DNA of 33,564 nt from Paenibacillus kobensis NBRC 15729 (GCF_004000825.1 NZ_BILZ01000062.1:1-33564); one strand, 5' to 3'. Positions 15,893-24,028 are shown, numbered from the stretch's first letter. The notes: generated from the sequence alone by a model not told the origin. Translations and numbers: made by a program.

Positions 15893-16480
15893 ATGCGGCA
15901 AACATCATACGGACGAATTATGCTACGTGAATATCAGACAGAAGATGTGTTGTTCTTACGGCAATGGGTGAATCACCCGGAGATCGTGAATCTTTTGTCT
16001 GATGTTTTTTTATTTCCGCAAACGGTTAATGAGACAGAACGGTTCGTAAATGCAATGATGACAATGCATGCGGACGTCAGGGGATTTATTATTCAGCTTC
16101 GGGAATCGAAGGAGCCGATCGGCCAGATCGTTCTTCATCACATTGATTGGAATAACCGTTGCGCCGAGATGGGCATTGTTATTGCCGACCGAAGCAAGCG
16201 CTGTCTCGGATACGGAAGCGAGGCGGTCAGATGGATGCAGCGTTACGTATTCGAAGAGATGCAGTTGAACCGGCTAGAGCTGGAAGTGCTGGCCACTAAC
16301 GAATCGGCAATTTGCTGCTACACGGCTTGCGGCTTCATCGAAGAGGGCCGAAGACGGAAGCGGCATTATGGCAAAGGCCAATATCACGATACCGTGTTGA
16401 TGTCGGTATTAGTATCGGATTATGACAAGATAGGAGAGTTGAATGCCAGTGGAGACAGAGATGGAGACGAAGCCGGTTAA
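15893..16480 (+). CDS. GNAT family N-acetyltransferase, RimJ/RimL-like
   Basis: 195 residues. It has the RimJ/RimL-type layout: IMLREYQTEDVLFLRQWVNHPEIVNLL, GQIVLHHIDWNNRCAEMGIVIADRSKRCLGYGSEAV, where the CoA loop RCLGYG is seen, and NRLELEVLATNESAICCYTACGFIEEGRRR. AGGAGG lies before ATG 15893. The last 38 bases overlap the signal peptidase gene, so its C-terminal tail (DKIGELNASGDRDGDEAG) is read in a different frame from that gene's start. Substrate unknown; protein N-termini or small molecules are both possible for this group. Confidence 0.9.
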   Translation: MRQTSYGRIMLREYQTEDVLFLRQWVNHPEIVNLLSDVFLFPQTVNETERFVNAMMTMHADVRGFIIQLRESKEPIGQIVLHHIDWNNRCAEMGIVIADRSKRCLGYGSEAVRWMQRYVFEEMQLNRLELEVLATNESAICCYTACGFIEEGRRRKRHYGKGQYHDTVLMSVLVSDYDKIGELNASGDRDGDEAG

Positions 16481-17003
16481 GAAGAAGAAATGGGGCAAAG
16501 AGGTGCGAGAATGGCTGACGGCTATTGCGATTGCCGTTATTGCCTCGATGTTGATTCAGAATTACGCATTCGCGCAAGTGCAAGTATTCAACATATCGAT
16601 GCAGAATACACTCGTTGAGGGTCAACGGTTATTCGAGGACAAAATCTCCTATCACGTTACGTCGCCCAAACGAGGGGAAATCGTCATTGTTAAAGACCGG
16701 CTGGAGCATCGGAATCTGGTGAAGCGCGTCATTGGGCTGCCGGGTGAGACGATTGAGTTCCGTGACGGATTCGTATACGTAAACGGCGTCAAGCTTGATG
16801 AATCGTATGTGAAAGGTCAGACTTGGTCGGACGATTTTGAAACGCCTTATACGATTCCGGCTAACCATATTTTCGTCATGGGAGACAACCGCGAAAGAAG
16901 CGAAGACAGCCGTACATTCGGTGCCGTGTCAGACTCGGATATCGACGGCCGCGTTCTGTTCCGGATCTGGCCGCTGAATAAGTTCGGAGCGATCCCATCG
17001 TAG
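16443..17003 (+). CDS. lepB: Signal peptidase I
   Basis: Type I signal peptidase, 186 residues, cleaving secretory signal peptides on the outer face of the membrane. One N-terminal membrane segment (~24-44) follows the basic KKKKWGKEVREW. Catalytic Ser52 lies in NISMQNTL, general-base Lys94 in VKRVIGLPGE, and the conserved GDNRERSEDSR box is present. Single-span P-type enzyme as in Bacilli. TAGGAG precedes ATG 16443, inside the end of the acetyltransferase gene. Genomes of this kind usually have several paralogues, so this may not be the main one. Confidence 0.95.
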   Translation: MPVETEMETKPVKKKKWGKEVREWLTAIAIAVIASMLIQNYAFAQVQVFNISMQNTLVEGQRLFEDKISYHVTSPKRGEIVIVKDRLEHRNLVKRVIGLPGETIEFRDGFVYVNGVKLDESYVKGQTWSDDFETPYTIPANHIFVMGDNRERSEDSRTFGAVSDSDIDGRVLFRIWPLNKFGAIPS

Positions 17004-17017
17004 AGGAGAGTTTGAGG

Positions 17018-17695
17018 ATGGCTATCCAAGCGGTATTGTTCGATTTCGACGGTCTTATTATCGATACGGAGACGGCTTGGTTCGAATCGTTCGCACAGCT
17101 GTACAACGAACACGGACATGAGCTTGCACTGGAACAATTCTCGAAGTGCATCGGCACTTCGATCGATGCCTTCGATCCTTATCAGAATTTGATTGAACTG
17201 GGCGTCGGCCTGTCTCGGGAAGAGCTGAATTCGGTCGTCAAACAGCATTATCAGAGCAGGATGGCTGGCGCCGATCTTCGTCCCGGTGTCCGCGATTATT
17301 TGGCCCATGCGAAAGAGGCGGGTCTGCGAATAGCGGTTGTATCGAGCTCGCACCTGGAATGGATCGAATCGTATCTCGAACAATTTCAATTGAGCGGTTA
17401 TTTTGATGCATTGGTGACAGCGGACTTGGTGGAGAAGGTGAAGCCTGATCCAGCGCTCTATCTGCATGCGTTGAAGACGCTTGGCATTACAGCAGATGAA
17501 GCGATTGCGTTCGAGGATTCCCTCAACGGACTGAAAGCAGCGAGTCTCGCAGGTATCCGCTGCTTCATCGTGCCGAACAGCGTGACGGCTTCGCTGCCGT
17601 TCGAAACCGTCGGGTACGCAGGAAGACTCGAATCAATGGCTGTAATGCCGTTGCCGGGACTGCTCTCATCGCTGAGCCCGACAACTTCTGCATAG
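17018..17695 (+). CDS. HAD hydrolase, beta-phosphoglucomutase-like (YhcW-type)
   Basis: 225 residues from ATG 17018, which is preceded by GAGGAGAG. Motif I is VLFDFDGLIIDTETAWFESF, where the second Asp after DFDG marks a phosphatase/mutase-type HAD with a C1 cap. Motif II is VVSSSHLEW, the lysine is in VKPDPALYL, and motif IV is AFEDSLNGLKAA. It may be a sugar-phosphate phosphatase or mutase; the cap residues do not settle it. It lies 14 bases after signal peptidase. Confidence 0.92.
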   Translation: MAIQAVLFDFDGLIIDTETAWFESFAQLYNEHGHELALEQFSKCIGTSIDAFDPYQNLIELGVGLSREELNSVVKQHYQSRMAGADLRPGVRDYLAHAKEAGLRIAVVSSSHLEWIESYLEQFQLSGYFDALVTADLVEKVKPDPALYLHALKTLGITADEAIAFEDSLNGLKAASLAGIRCFIVPNSVTASLPFETVGYAGRLESMAVMPLPGLLSSLSPTTSA

Positions 17696-17726
17696 CAAAG
17701 GGAAAGCCGCATAAAATAAACGGTCT

Positions 17727-17760
17727 GGGGCAACCTTTCGTCGTGCCCCCGTGCTAAGAT
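17727..17760 (+). promoter_or_regulatory. GC hairpin followed by extended -10 TGCTAAGAT
   Basis: GGGGCA (17727-17732) and TGCCCC (17744-17749) form an inverted repeat directly followed by an extended -10 element, TGC plus TAAGAT (17752-17760). No good -35 is seen. The same arrangement, with near-identical bases, occurs before queD at 20741-20765. It probably drives the GyrI-like gene at 17890. Confidence 0.4.
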
Positions 17761-17889
17761 GTTGTAAACGTCCCCCTTGTCGAAACAATCGTATACCCTT
17801 GTTCCTTGAAAACATGTTACACTAAGGACACGGCTTCGGTTAGAGGCTGCCGGTACACGCCAATTCTGAACGCGAGGAGGAGTGCGCCC

Positions 17890-18351
17890 TTGGATAATTG
17901 CTTTATTGTTGCAAAGCCCGCCATCCATCTGGTCGGAATGAGTTACTGCGGTCCCTATTCGACGTTTGCGGATGAATGCATTCGATTGCAGGGCGAGTTT
18001 CTCGCCAGAAGACATGAATTGAACGGAGCCGAGCTATCCACCGCACTATACAGCCCTTATTTCGGTAATGAAGTGTTCGCGACCTATTGGGCGTGTTACG
18101 AGGTTCCGCATTTGAAATCTGTTCCGCAAGGAATGGTTCAGTTCACGATTCCAGAGCGTAAATATGCGATGGTGACGTGTACGAATAAGCGGATTGGCGA
18201 CGGGTATGAGCAACTGAATGCATGGATGAATGAACGCCGTCTTAACAAGCAGGACAATGCAGTATCGCTCGAAATTTTTTATTTAGACGAACATTTGGAG
18301 GAAGTGACGGTTGATCTGCTCATTCCGTTGTCCGACAATGAAGAATATTAG
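17890..18351 (+). CDS. GyrI-like / AraC effector-binding domain protein
   Basis: 153 residues. It is the stand-alone effector-binding (SOUL/GyrI-like) domain found at the C-terminus of some AraC regulators: start FIVAKPAIHLVGMSYCGPYS, middle YWACYEVPHLKSVPQGMVQFTIPERKYAMVTCTNKRIGDGYEQLNAWM and end SLEIFYLDEHLEEVTVDLLIPL. Stand-alone members bind hydrophobic ligands or hydrolyse them. GAGGAGGAG (17874-17882) lies before TTG 17890, which fixes the start; the upstream frame is not coding. It is followed after 16 bases by a drug/metabolite exporter, a suggestive pairing. Confidence 0.85.
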   Translation: MDNCFIVAKPAIHLVGMSYCGPYSTFADECIRLQGEFLARRHELNGAELSTALYSPYFGNEVFATYWACYEVPHLKSVPQGMVQFTIPERKYAMVTCTNKRIGDGYEQLNAWMNERRLNKQDNAVSLEIFYLDEHLEEVTVDLLIPLSDNEEY

Positions 18352-18367
18352 ATAGAAGGTACGCTTA

Positions 18368-19324
18368 ATGAATGCCAAACGTTTTTTTACACACCCTGCA
18401 GGCATCGCGGCCGGCTCCGTCGGTTCGACGATGCTGTGGGGCAGCGCATATCCGACGCTCAAACGGAGCTATGAGGAACTCGGCATCGATGGATCGGACT
18501 GGTTCGAACAATTTTTGTTCGCCGGCTACCGTTTCACGCTCGCCGGATTGCTCATTTTTTTATTTATGATCGTCATCAAGGAGCCATTGCGTTACCGGAG
18601 CGGGTCGATGGGGATGATCGTACGGCTTGGGTTCGTCCAGACCGTTCTCCAATATGTATTTTTCTACACAGGCATGGCGCATAGCTCCGGTGTATTCGGT
18701 GCAGTCATTGCCGGCACGATTTCATTCTTCTCGATTATTCTGGCCCATATGACGGATCCGTCTGACCGGCTCACGCGACACAAATCAGTTGGACTGTTGT
18801 TCGGATTGGTTGGACTACTGCTGTTAGCGATTCCGAAGGGAGTGGAGGAAGGCTGGAGCAGCGCGTTCGGACAAGGTGAACTGCTGCTGCTTGCTTCTGC
18901 ATTCTGTGCTGGACTCGGCAATATGTTATCGAAGAGAGCGGTCTCCAAGCTGCCGGTTACATACGTGAACGGTTATCAAATGCTGCTCGGCGGAGCGGTG
19001 CTCATCGCGATCGGCGGCTCTGTCGCCGGCTTGTCACCTTTTCACTGGACGCCTGCGGCTATATGGTTGCTTCTATACGCTGCAGTCATCTCGTCAGCAG
19101 GCTTTGTTCTATGGAACTACGTCATGAAGTATAATTCCGTTGGTTCTACAGCATCGTTCCTGTTCCTGACGCCGGTGTTCGGTGTCATTCTGTCATCTCT
19201 CTTCTTGAACGAAACGATCGGAATTGCAGTCATCGCTTCGCTGACTTCGGTAAGTGCCGGCATCGTGCTTGTCAATCGCAAGCTTGCGAAGAAGGTGGCA
19301 GTTCATTCGGCAGCAGCCCGATGA
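18368..19324 (+). CDS. EamA-family (DMT superfamily) transporter
   Basis: 318 residues with ten predicted membrane segments in two EamA repeats. The first begins GSVGSTMLWGSAYPTLKRSYEELG and the second at ELLLLASAFCAGLGNMLSKRAVSKLPVTYV, with the typical C-terminal TASFLFLTPVFGVILSSLFLNE. Predicted exporter of metabolites or drugs; substrate unknown. AGAAGG stands eight bases before ATG. It follows the GyrI-like gene closely and is probably co-transcribed with it. Confidence 0.92.
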   Translation: MNAKRFFTHPAGIAAGSVGSTMLWGSAYPTLKRSYEELGIDGSDWFEQFLFAGYRFTLAGLLIFLFMIVIKEPLRYRSGSMGMIVRLGFVQTVLQYVFFYTGMAHSSGVFGAVIAGTISFFSIILAHMTDPSDRLTRHKSVGLLFGLVGLLLLAIPKGVEEGWSSAFGQGELLLLASAFCAGLGNMLSKRAVSKLPVTYVNGYQMLLGGAVLIAIGGSVAGLSPFHWTPAAIWLLLYAAVISSAGFVLWNYVMKYNSVGSTASFLFLTPVFGVILSSLFLNETIGIAVIASLTSVSAGIVLVNRKLAKKVAVHSAAAR

Positions 19325-19328
19325 CATA

Positions 19329-19360
19329 GTTGCTGAGTTGCTGGGTTGCTGAGTTGCTGT
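19329..19360 (+). repeat. 8-bp tandem repeat, four units
   Basis: GTTGCTGA, GTTGCTGG, GTTGCTGA and GTTGCTGT follow one another without gap just after the EamA stop codon and before the PhzF ribosome binding site. It is non-coding and could vary in copy number. Confidence 0.85.
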
Positions 19361-19387
19361 GCAAAACAAGGGAGGATATGATATGCG

Positions 19388-20215
19388 ATGAATGACGATA
19401 CAAGGAATGACAGAAGCCAGAATAGCTCATCGCCGCTCTGGATAGTCGACGCCTTCGCTTCAGCGCCATTCACGGGCAATCCAGCTGCCGTCTGTTTGCT
19501 GGAACAGACTGCCTCTACTGAATGGATGCAGCAAATAGGCGCGGAGATGAATTTGTCGGAAACGGCGTTTATTCGACCGTTAGAAGCGAACCGATTCGAG
19601 CTTCGCTGGTTCACACCAGAGGCGGAAGTCGATTTGTGCGGACATGCTACACTTGCAGCCGCTCACATTTTGTGGGAAACAGGCCGTCTTGCTCTCGATG
19701 AGGAAGCGGTGTTCGATACGAAAAGCGGCATACTGAAGGCGGTCAAGGAAAGCGATAATATTAGGCTGGACTTTCCGGCCGAGCCTGTTGCACCTGTTGT
19801 TCTGCCAGAGGAGTTAATTGAAGCGCTTGGATTCATTCCTCGATATACAGGACGCAATCGGCTTGATTATTTGGTCGAGGCGGACAGCGAGGATACAGTC
19901 AGGCAGTTGAAACCGGATATGGCTATCCTACGAAATCTGGATGCCCGAGGTCTTATCGTTACAAGCCGGTCGAGCAGCGGATATGATTTCGTATCCCGGT
20001 GCTTTTACCCTGCAGTAGGAGTCGATGAAGATCCGGTAACTGGTTCTGCCCACTGCGCTCTGGCGCCATATTGGGCGAAGCGGCTGCGTAAATCCGAGCT
20101 CAAGGCGTATCAAGCATCTCGCCGGGGCGGGCATATGACCGTTCGGCCTGAAGACGAGAGAGTGCTGCTGCTTGGTCAGGCTGTCACGGTATTAACGGGC
20201 AAGCTGACGATTTAG
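19388..20215 (+). CDS. PhzF family phenazine-biosynthesis-like isomerase
   Basis: 275 residues. PhzF fold with two similar halves. Visible: WIVDAFASAPFTGNPAAVCLLE, MNLSETAFI with the catalytic Glu, DLCGHATLAAAH, and VGVDEDPVTGSAHCALAPYW in the second half. The true PhzF makes phenazine intermediates, but no phenazine genes are nearby, so this is a general PhzF-like isomerase or epimerase of unknown substrate. AGGGAGG is 12 bases before ATG 19388; two earlier ATGs lead to short stops. Confidence 0.92.
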   Translation: MNDDTRNDRSQNSSSPLWIVDAFASAPFTGNPAAVCLLEQTASTEWMQQIGAEMNLSETAFIRPLEANRFELRWFTPEAEVDLCGHATLAAAHILWETGRLALDEEAVFDTKSGILKAVKESDNIRLDFPAEPVAPVVLPEELIEALGFIPRYTGRNRLDYLVEADSEDTVRQLKPDMAILRNLDARGLIVTSRSSSGYDFVSRCFYPAVGVDEDPVTGSAHCALAPYWAKRLRKSELKAYQASRRGGHMTVRPEDERVLLLGQAVTVLTGKLTI

Positions 20216-20267
20216 AACCGTTGAATATGGACGGTTACGTATCATCTTAGGAAGGGCGGCGAACGTT

Positions 20268-20711
20268 ATCGATATTAAGTTTGGCATTAGCGCAGCAGGG
20301 TGTGTCATTACGAATGGGCTAGGGCATGTGCTGCTCGTTAAACAAACGTACGACGGCAACAAATGGGCGCTGCCCGGCGGACGGATCGATCCGGAAGAGA
20401 CGGCTTGGGACGCGGTCGTGCGCGAATGCCGGGAGGAAATTTCGCTCAAGGTGAGCGGAGTAAGACTCACGGGCATGTACTATTTGCCGCATCGGAGCGC
20501 TTATTATTACGTATTTCGGGCTGATGCAGCCGAGGGCAAGCCTACGCCAGATGGCGATGAAATTGCCGAATGCGGATTCTTCGATCCGGAACGTCTTCCT
20601 TCGCCTATTACGAGCTTTACGGTTCAGAGAATCCGGGATTCCATTCGTGGCGATAGGGAGAGCGGACCTGTAATGGCCGTACAACGGCGTGAGGACCGAA
20701 GATTGCTATAG
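20268..20711 (+). CDS. Nudix hydrolase with no canonical start codon
   Basis: Nudix pyrophosphatase. The Nudix box is complete: GGRIDPEETAWDAVVRECREEI (G-x5-E-x7-REUxEE). Family-typical sequence IDIKFGISAAGCVI-NGLGHVLLVKQ begins near 20268, but the frame from the stop at 20205 to that point has no ATG, GTG, TTG or CTG. The first standard codon is GTG at 20328, inside the first beta strand. AGGAAGG (20249-20255) is 9 bases before GTT 20265 and 12 before ATC 20268. Either an ATC/GTT-type start is used, the start codon was lost by mutation (GTG to GTT fits), or a shortened 127-residue form is made from 20328. The start given here follows homology, not codon rules. Confidence 0.75.
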   Translation: MDIKFGISAAGCVITNGLGHVLLVKQTYDGNKWALPGGRIDPEETAWDAVVRECREEISLKVSGVRLTGMYYLPHRSAYYYVFRADAAEGKPTPDGDEIAECGFFDPERLPSPITSFTVQRIRDSIRGDRESGPVMAVQRREDRRLL

Positions 20712-20735
20712 TTGTTGCGTGGAAAGCATGCGTCA

Positions 20736-20765
20736 TTGTAGGGGCCGTTGCCCCCATGCTATAAT
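20736..20765 (+). promoter_or_regulatory. Promoter of the queDEC operon with internal hairpin
   Basis: TTGTAG (20736-20741), an 18-bp spacer and a perfect extended -10, TGC-TATAAT (20757-20765). The spacer contains the inverted repeat GGGGC-CGTT-GCCCC (20741-20754), and AGCATG (20725-20730) pairs with CATGCT (20755-20760). Start of transcription would be near 20772, leaving a ~23-base leader, too short for a preQ1 riboswitch. Confidence 0.7.
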
Positions 20766-20794
20766 AGGCGTATTGCGAACAATGAGGTGCTCTA

Positions 20795-21274
20795 ATGACT
20801 TACGAGATTCCGAGAAACGTGCAGGTGTTCGGTGAGCATATTCAAGCTCATCAGCTGCGCTATCATAATCGAAGAGTGCTGCTGTCCAAGGAGTTTACAT
20901 TCGACAGCGCGCATCATCTTCATCAATACGAGGGCAAATGCAAAAATTTGCACGGTCATACTTACAAGGTGCAATTGATGATGTCCGGCGTACCGGACGA
21001 GAGAGGCATCAGTATCGACTTCTCCGATATGAAGCGCATCGCGAAGGCGCGCATAATTGATCCTCTCGACCATAAATATTTGAACGAAGTGCTTCCTCCT
21101 ATGAATACGACGGCTGAGAACATGGTCGTATGGATGTATGAGCAGGTGCAAGAAGCGCTCGTAGAAGAAGGTCTTTACCCGAACATTCGGGTAGAAGAAG
21201 TAAGACTGTGGGAGACGCCGACTAGCTTTGCAGCGGTAACAAGGCAATGGATGGAGGCTTCCAGCGATGAGTAA
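20795..21274 (+). CDS. queD: 6-carboxy-5,6,7,8-tetrahydropterin synthase QueD
   Basis: 159 residues. It converts dihydroneopterin triphosphate to 6-carboxytetrahydropterin, the first committed step to preQ0. Zinc-binding histidines are in FDSAHHL and in LHGHTYKV; Cys in EGKCKNLHGH is the catalytic cysteine, and the LDHKYLN and W-ETPTSFA segments complete the family pattern. A ~30-residue N-terminal extension precedes the core. GAGGTG precedes ATG. Its last eight bases overlap queE, so translation is coupled. Confidence 0.95.
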   Translation: MTYEIPRNVQVFGEHIQAHQLRYHNRRVLLSKEFTFDSAHHLHQYEGKCKNLHGHTYKVQLMMSGVPDERGISIDFSDMKRIAKARIIDPLDHKYLNEVLPPMNTTAENMVVWMYEQVQEALVEEGLYPNIRVEEVRLWETPTSFAAVTRQWMEASSDE

Positions 21275-21986
21275 CAGCGGAACGGTCCGTCAGGAAGACC
21301 GGGATCCGCTGGACACGAAGCTTCCGATGGTCGAAATATTCGAAACGGTCGAAGGCGAAGGCACGCGTGCCGGGTTTCCGACCGTTTTTGTTCGTTTGTT
21401 TGGCTGCAACCTGCGCTGCACATGGTGCGATACGACATACAGTTATCCGCCGGCGAAATCCGAATTTACGATGTCGATCCGCGATATCGTAAAGCAGGTT
21501 CAGACGTATAAGTCCAAGCATATTTGTTTTACAGGCGGAGAACCGTTGCTGTATGGCGACAAGTCCGCTCTGCTGCTGCAATCGATGGCGGAGATCGACG
21601 GTATTGAAGATGTTCACGTCGAGACGAATGGCGCCATTGGACTGGCACCGTTCTTGGAAACGGTACAGCTGCCTAACGTACGCTACGTCATGGATTATAA
21701 GCTGCCGGATTCCGGCGAGAATGACAAGATGGATGTCAATAACTTTGCGTTGCTGCGACCGCAGGATGAAGTGAAATTCGTTATCGCAACGGATCGGGAC
21801 TTTGATGCTGCGGTAGAGACGCTTCAGCAGTATCCGACGAAGGCATTGCCCATGTTCTCTCCAGTATGGGAGACGATGCCGCCAGCTAAGCTGGTGGAGC
21901 GTATGTTGGCCGCAGGTTTGTCCGGTGTGAAGCTGAACATGCAGATGCATAAGATCATTTGGGACCCGGCTAAGCGCGGCGTCTAA
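21267..21986 (+). CDS. queE: 7-carboxy-7-deazaguanine synthase QueE (radical SAM)
   Basis: 239 residues. Radical SAM enzyme that contracts 6-carboxytetrahydropterin to 7-carboxy-7-deazaguanine. The [4Fe-4S] motif CNLRCTWCDT gives Cx3Cx2C, preceded by EIFETVEGEGTRAGFPTVFVRLFG, and TGGEPLL is the SAM-contact motif. The N-terminal ~25 residues up to MVEIFE are less conserved. It overlaps queD and is followed by queC after 19 bases. Confidence 0.95.
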   Translation: MSNSGTVRQEDRDPLDTKLPMVEIFETVEGEGTRAGFPTVFVRLFGCNLRCTWCDTTYSYPPAKSEFTMSIRDIVKQVQTYKSKHICFTGGEPLLYGDKSALLLQSMAEIDGIEDVHVETNGAIGLAPFLETVQLPNVRYVMDYKLPDSGENDKMDVNNFALLRPQDEVKFVIATDRDFDAAVETLQQYPTKALPMFSPVWETMPPAKLVERMLAAGLSGVKLNMQMHKIIWDPAKRGV

Positions 21987-22005
21987 AGAAAGGGCGGTAT
22001 TCGCC

Positions 22006-22719
22006 ATGAGCAATACGAAGAAAGCAGTTATTATTCTAAGCGGCGGACTCGACAGCACGACTTGTATGGGCTTCGCTCAAGAATCCGGTTATGAGTTGTA
22101 TCCGATCACGTTCGATTACGGGCAGAGGCATCGGATCGAGCTGGATAAATCTCATCAAGTGGCGGAGCATTACGGGGTCTTGAACCGCTACAAAGTGATC
22201 AAACTCGACTTTCTGCGGGGTATCGGCGGCAATGCGCTGACGGATGACGCCATTGCGGTGCCGACGGACACAGGCATTGAACAGAAAGATGCCGAACAAG
22301 CGGGTAACGATATTCCGGTTACGTACGTGCCGGGGCGCAATTTTATGTTTCTTGCGATTGCTACTTCCTATGCAGAAGCGGTAGGCGCAGAAGCGATTTA
22401 CATTGGCGTGAATGCGCTTGACTACAGCGGCTATCCGGATTGCCGTCCAGAGTTTATTGGCAAGGTCGAAGAGGTCATGGCACTGGCGACCAAGGTTGGC
22501 GTAGAGGGCAAACCGATCACAATCGAGACGCCGCTCATGAAGCTGACCAAAGCAGATATCGTACGGGAAGGCGCTCGGATGGGAGTTCCATACGAATTGA
22601 CGACGAGCTGCTACAACGGCGAAGAGGAAGCATGCGGCGAGTGCGACAGCTGCAAGCTGCGGCTGAAAGGCTTTAAGGAAGCCGGTCATACCGATCCCAT
22701 TCCGTATCGTACACGTTAA
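22006..22719 (+). CDS. queC: 7-cyano-7-deazaguanine synthase QueC
   Basis: 237 residues. ATP-dependent conversion of 7-carboxy-7-deazaguanine and ammonia to preQ0. The PP-loop is SGGLDSTTC near the N-terminus; VPGRNFMFLAIATSYAEAVGA and DCRPEF are typical, and the zinc site is formed by Cys residues in TSCYNGEEEACGECDSCKLR. AAAGGGCGG precedes ATG. The final reductase QueF is not in this window, so the window encodes preQ0 formation only. Confidence 0.96.
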   Translation: MSNTKKAVIILSGGLDSTTCMGFAQESGYELYPITFDYGQRHRIELDKSHQVAEHYGVLNRYKVIKLDFLRGIGGNALTDDAIAVPTDTGIEQKDAEQAGNDIPVTYVPGRNFMFLAIATSYAEAVGAEAIYIGVNALDYSGYPDCRPEFIGKVEEVMALATKVGVEGKPITIETPLMKLTKADIVREGARMGVPYELTTSCYNGEEEACGECDSCKLRLKGFKEAGHTDPIPYRTR

Positions 22720-22736
22720 TATCGCTATTGAAGTCT

Positions 22737-22793
22737 TGAATTAAAACAGGCTGCTCACGCGCATCGATTCAGATGCGTCATGAGCAGCCTGTT
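22737..22793 (-). terminator. Large terminator hairpin between queC and the diguanylate cyclase
   Basis: A 13-bp outer stem (22745-22757 with 22781-22793) plus an inner 5-bp stem. On the minus strand it is followed by TTTTAATT, so it best ends the convergent diguanylate cyclase gene; in the plus direction the U-tract is broken (GTTGTGG) but the hairpin may still serve queC. Confidence 0.85.
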
Positions 22794-22819
22794 GTGGTTA
22801 ATAAGAAACGTCAGAACGT

Positions 22820-24028
22820 CTATGCCTCGTGCGCTGTCTTCGAGCGGCGGGATCTGGAGGAGGATGCTTTCGACTTCGAGACGACGGATACTTTGTTCTT
22901 GCCGGTCGTCTTCGAGACGTACATCGCCTCGTCTGCTTCCTTGATGACTTCTTGGACCGATTGGCCGGACGACGACGTACTGACGCCTACGCTTACCGTG
23001 ACGATCGTCTCTGTCTCGACGCGGCGGCGGATCGTCTCGGCTACTTCATCGGCTTTCGACTTTGAGTTGCCGCGAATTACGGCGAGCAGCTCTTCGCCGC
23101 CATATCGGCCAGCGGCTCCGATACCGTTCGATTCCTCCTTGATAATGTCGGCAACCTTCTTCAGAACGACATCTGCGGCATGGTGGCCTTGCGTATCATT
23201 CAGCTTCTTGAAGTTGTCGATATCGCAGAAAATGATCGATAATGAGCCATGTTCACGGAGCCACTTCTCGCAACGGGAGTTAAAGAACTTCCGGTTGTAT
23301 AGTCTCGTAAGTCCATCTGTAATCGACGATTGGTGAATGTCCAGCATTCGTTCGATGACCCACTCGAACAGCATCAAGAACAGCATCGTAAAATAAACGA
23401 GCGGAACAAAATGTTTCAACATCACGAGCAGCGGCACTTCGCCATGGAATACATAATTGTCAGATACGGATGCCAGCTGGTAAAAGAAATAAATGGCGAG
23501 GCTGAGCACGAATTTGCGGTTCAGTTGGATACCCCGCGTATCTACAAGGATAAGAAAGTTAATGATCAAGGAATAGAAATCGAGCGTCAGCACCTGGATG
23601 CTGCTGCTGTCCACAGGCTTCTCTAGCAGTGATCCGTCCAAGTACAGCTGAATGGCGGTCAGCACGAACGGCGCGATCAGCATCGATAGAAACGCCCATC
23701 CGACCAATCTTCCTGACGGCCGGGTATATAATTTAATGAACACAAAGTTTATAATGATAAAGGAGACGATCTGCAAGAGGGCGGCGGCCAAATGAGGCCC
23801 CGGAAGCCCGGCATAATCCGGTGCGGTCAGCACCATTCGAATGCCGTATTGAACGCCGGATAACAGCAGTCCTCCAATTAGCCAGCCGTATACTTTGTGG
23901 CTGCGATAACTTTGGTGAAGCTTGGTTGACATGTAGAGCATAAGAAAAACAATAACAATAATGCAGGCAGATGAGAGGATGATACCGGTCGAACCGGTAA
24001 GCCAATTCATAATCGACATGTGCGGCAT
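22820..24028 (-). CDS. Membrane diguanylate cyclase (GGDEF)
   Basis: Makes cyclic di-GMP; up to 402 residues. About six or seven membrane segments fill residues 13-223, then a GGDEF domain (~232-385): DGLTRLYNRKFFN, CDIDNFKKLNDTQGHHAAD with the metal Asp, and the signature GGEEL at 310-314, a Phe-to-Leu variant still expected to be active. No RxxD product-inhibition site precedes the signature. The C-terminal tail is Ser/Arg/Lys-rich. The ATG at 24028 has GGTGGT directly against it; the in-frame ATG at 24019 is nine bases from that site and may be the true start. It is divergent from the GT4 gene. The membrane part resembles a 7TM sensing input; ligand unknown. Confidence 0.92.
   Translation of the reverse strand: MPHMSIMNWLTGSTGIILSSACIIVIVFLMLYMSTKLHQSYRSHKVYGWLIGGLLLSGVQYGIRMVLTAPDYAGLPGPHLAAALLQIVSFIIINFVFIKLYTRPSGRLVGWAFLSMLIAPFVLTAIQLYLDGSLLEKPVDSSSIQVLTLDFYSLIINFLILVDTRGIQLNRKFVLSLAIYFFYQLASVSDNYVFHGEVPLLVMLKHFVPLVYFTMLFLMLFEWVIERMLDIHQSSITDGLTRLYNRKFFNSRCEKWLREHGSLSIIFCDIDNFKKLNDTQGHHAADVVLKKVADIIKEESNGIGAAGRYGGEELLAVIRGNSKSKADEVAETIRRRVETETIVTVSVGVSTSSSGQSVQEVIKEADEAMYVSKTTGKNKVSVVSKSKASSSRSRRSKTAHEA

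Noticed and set aside
20712-20794. preQ1 riboswitch before queD
   Set aside because: The predicted transcript leader is about 23 bases; the only structure lies within the promoter, and no aptamer-like A-rich tail is seen.
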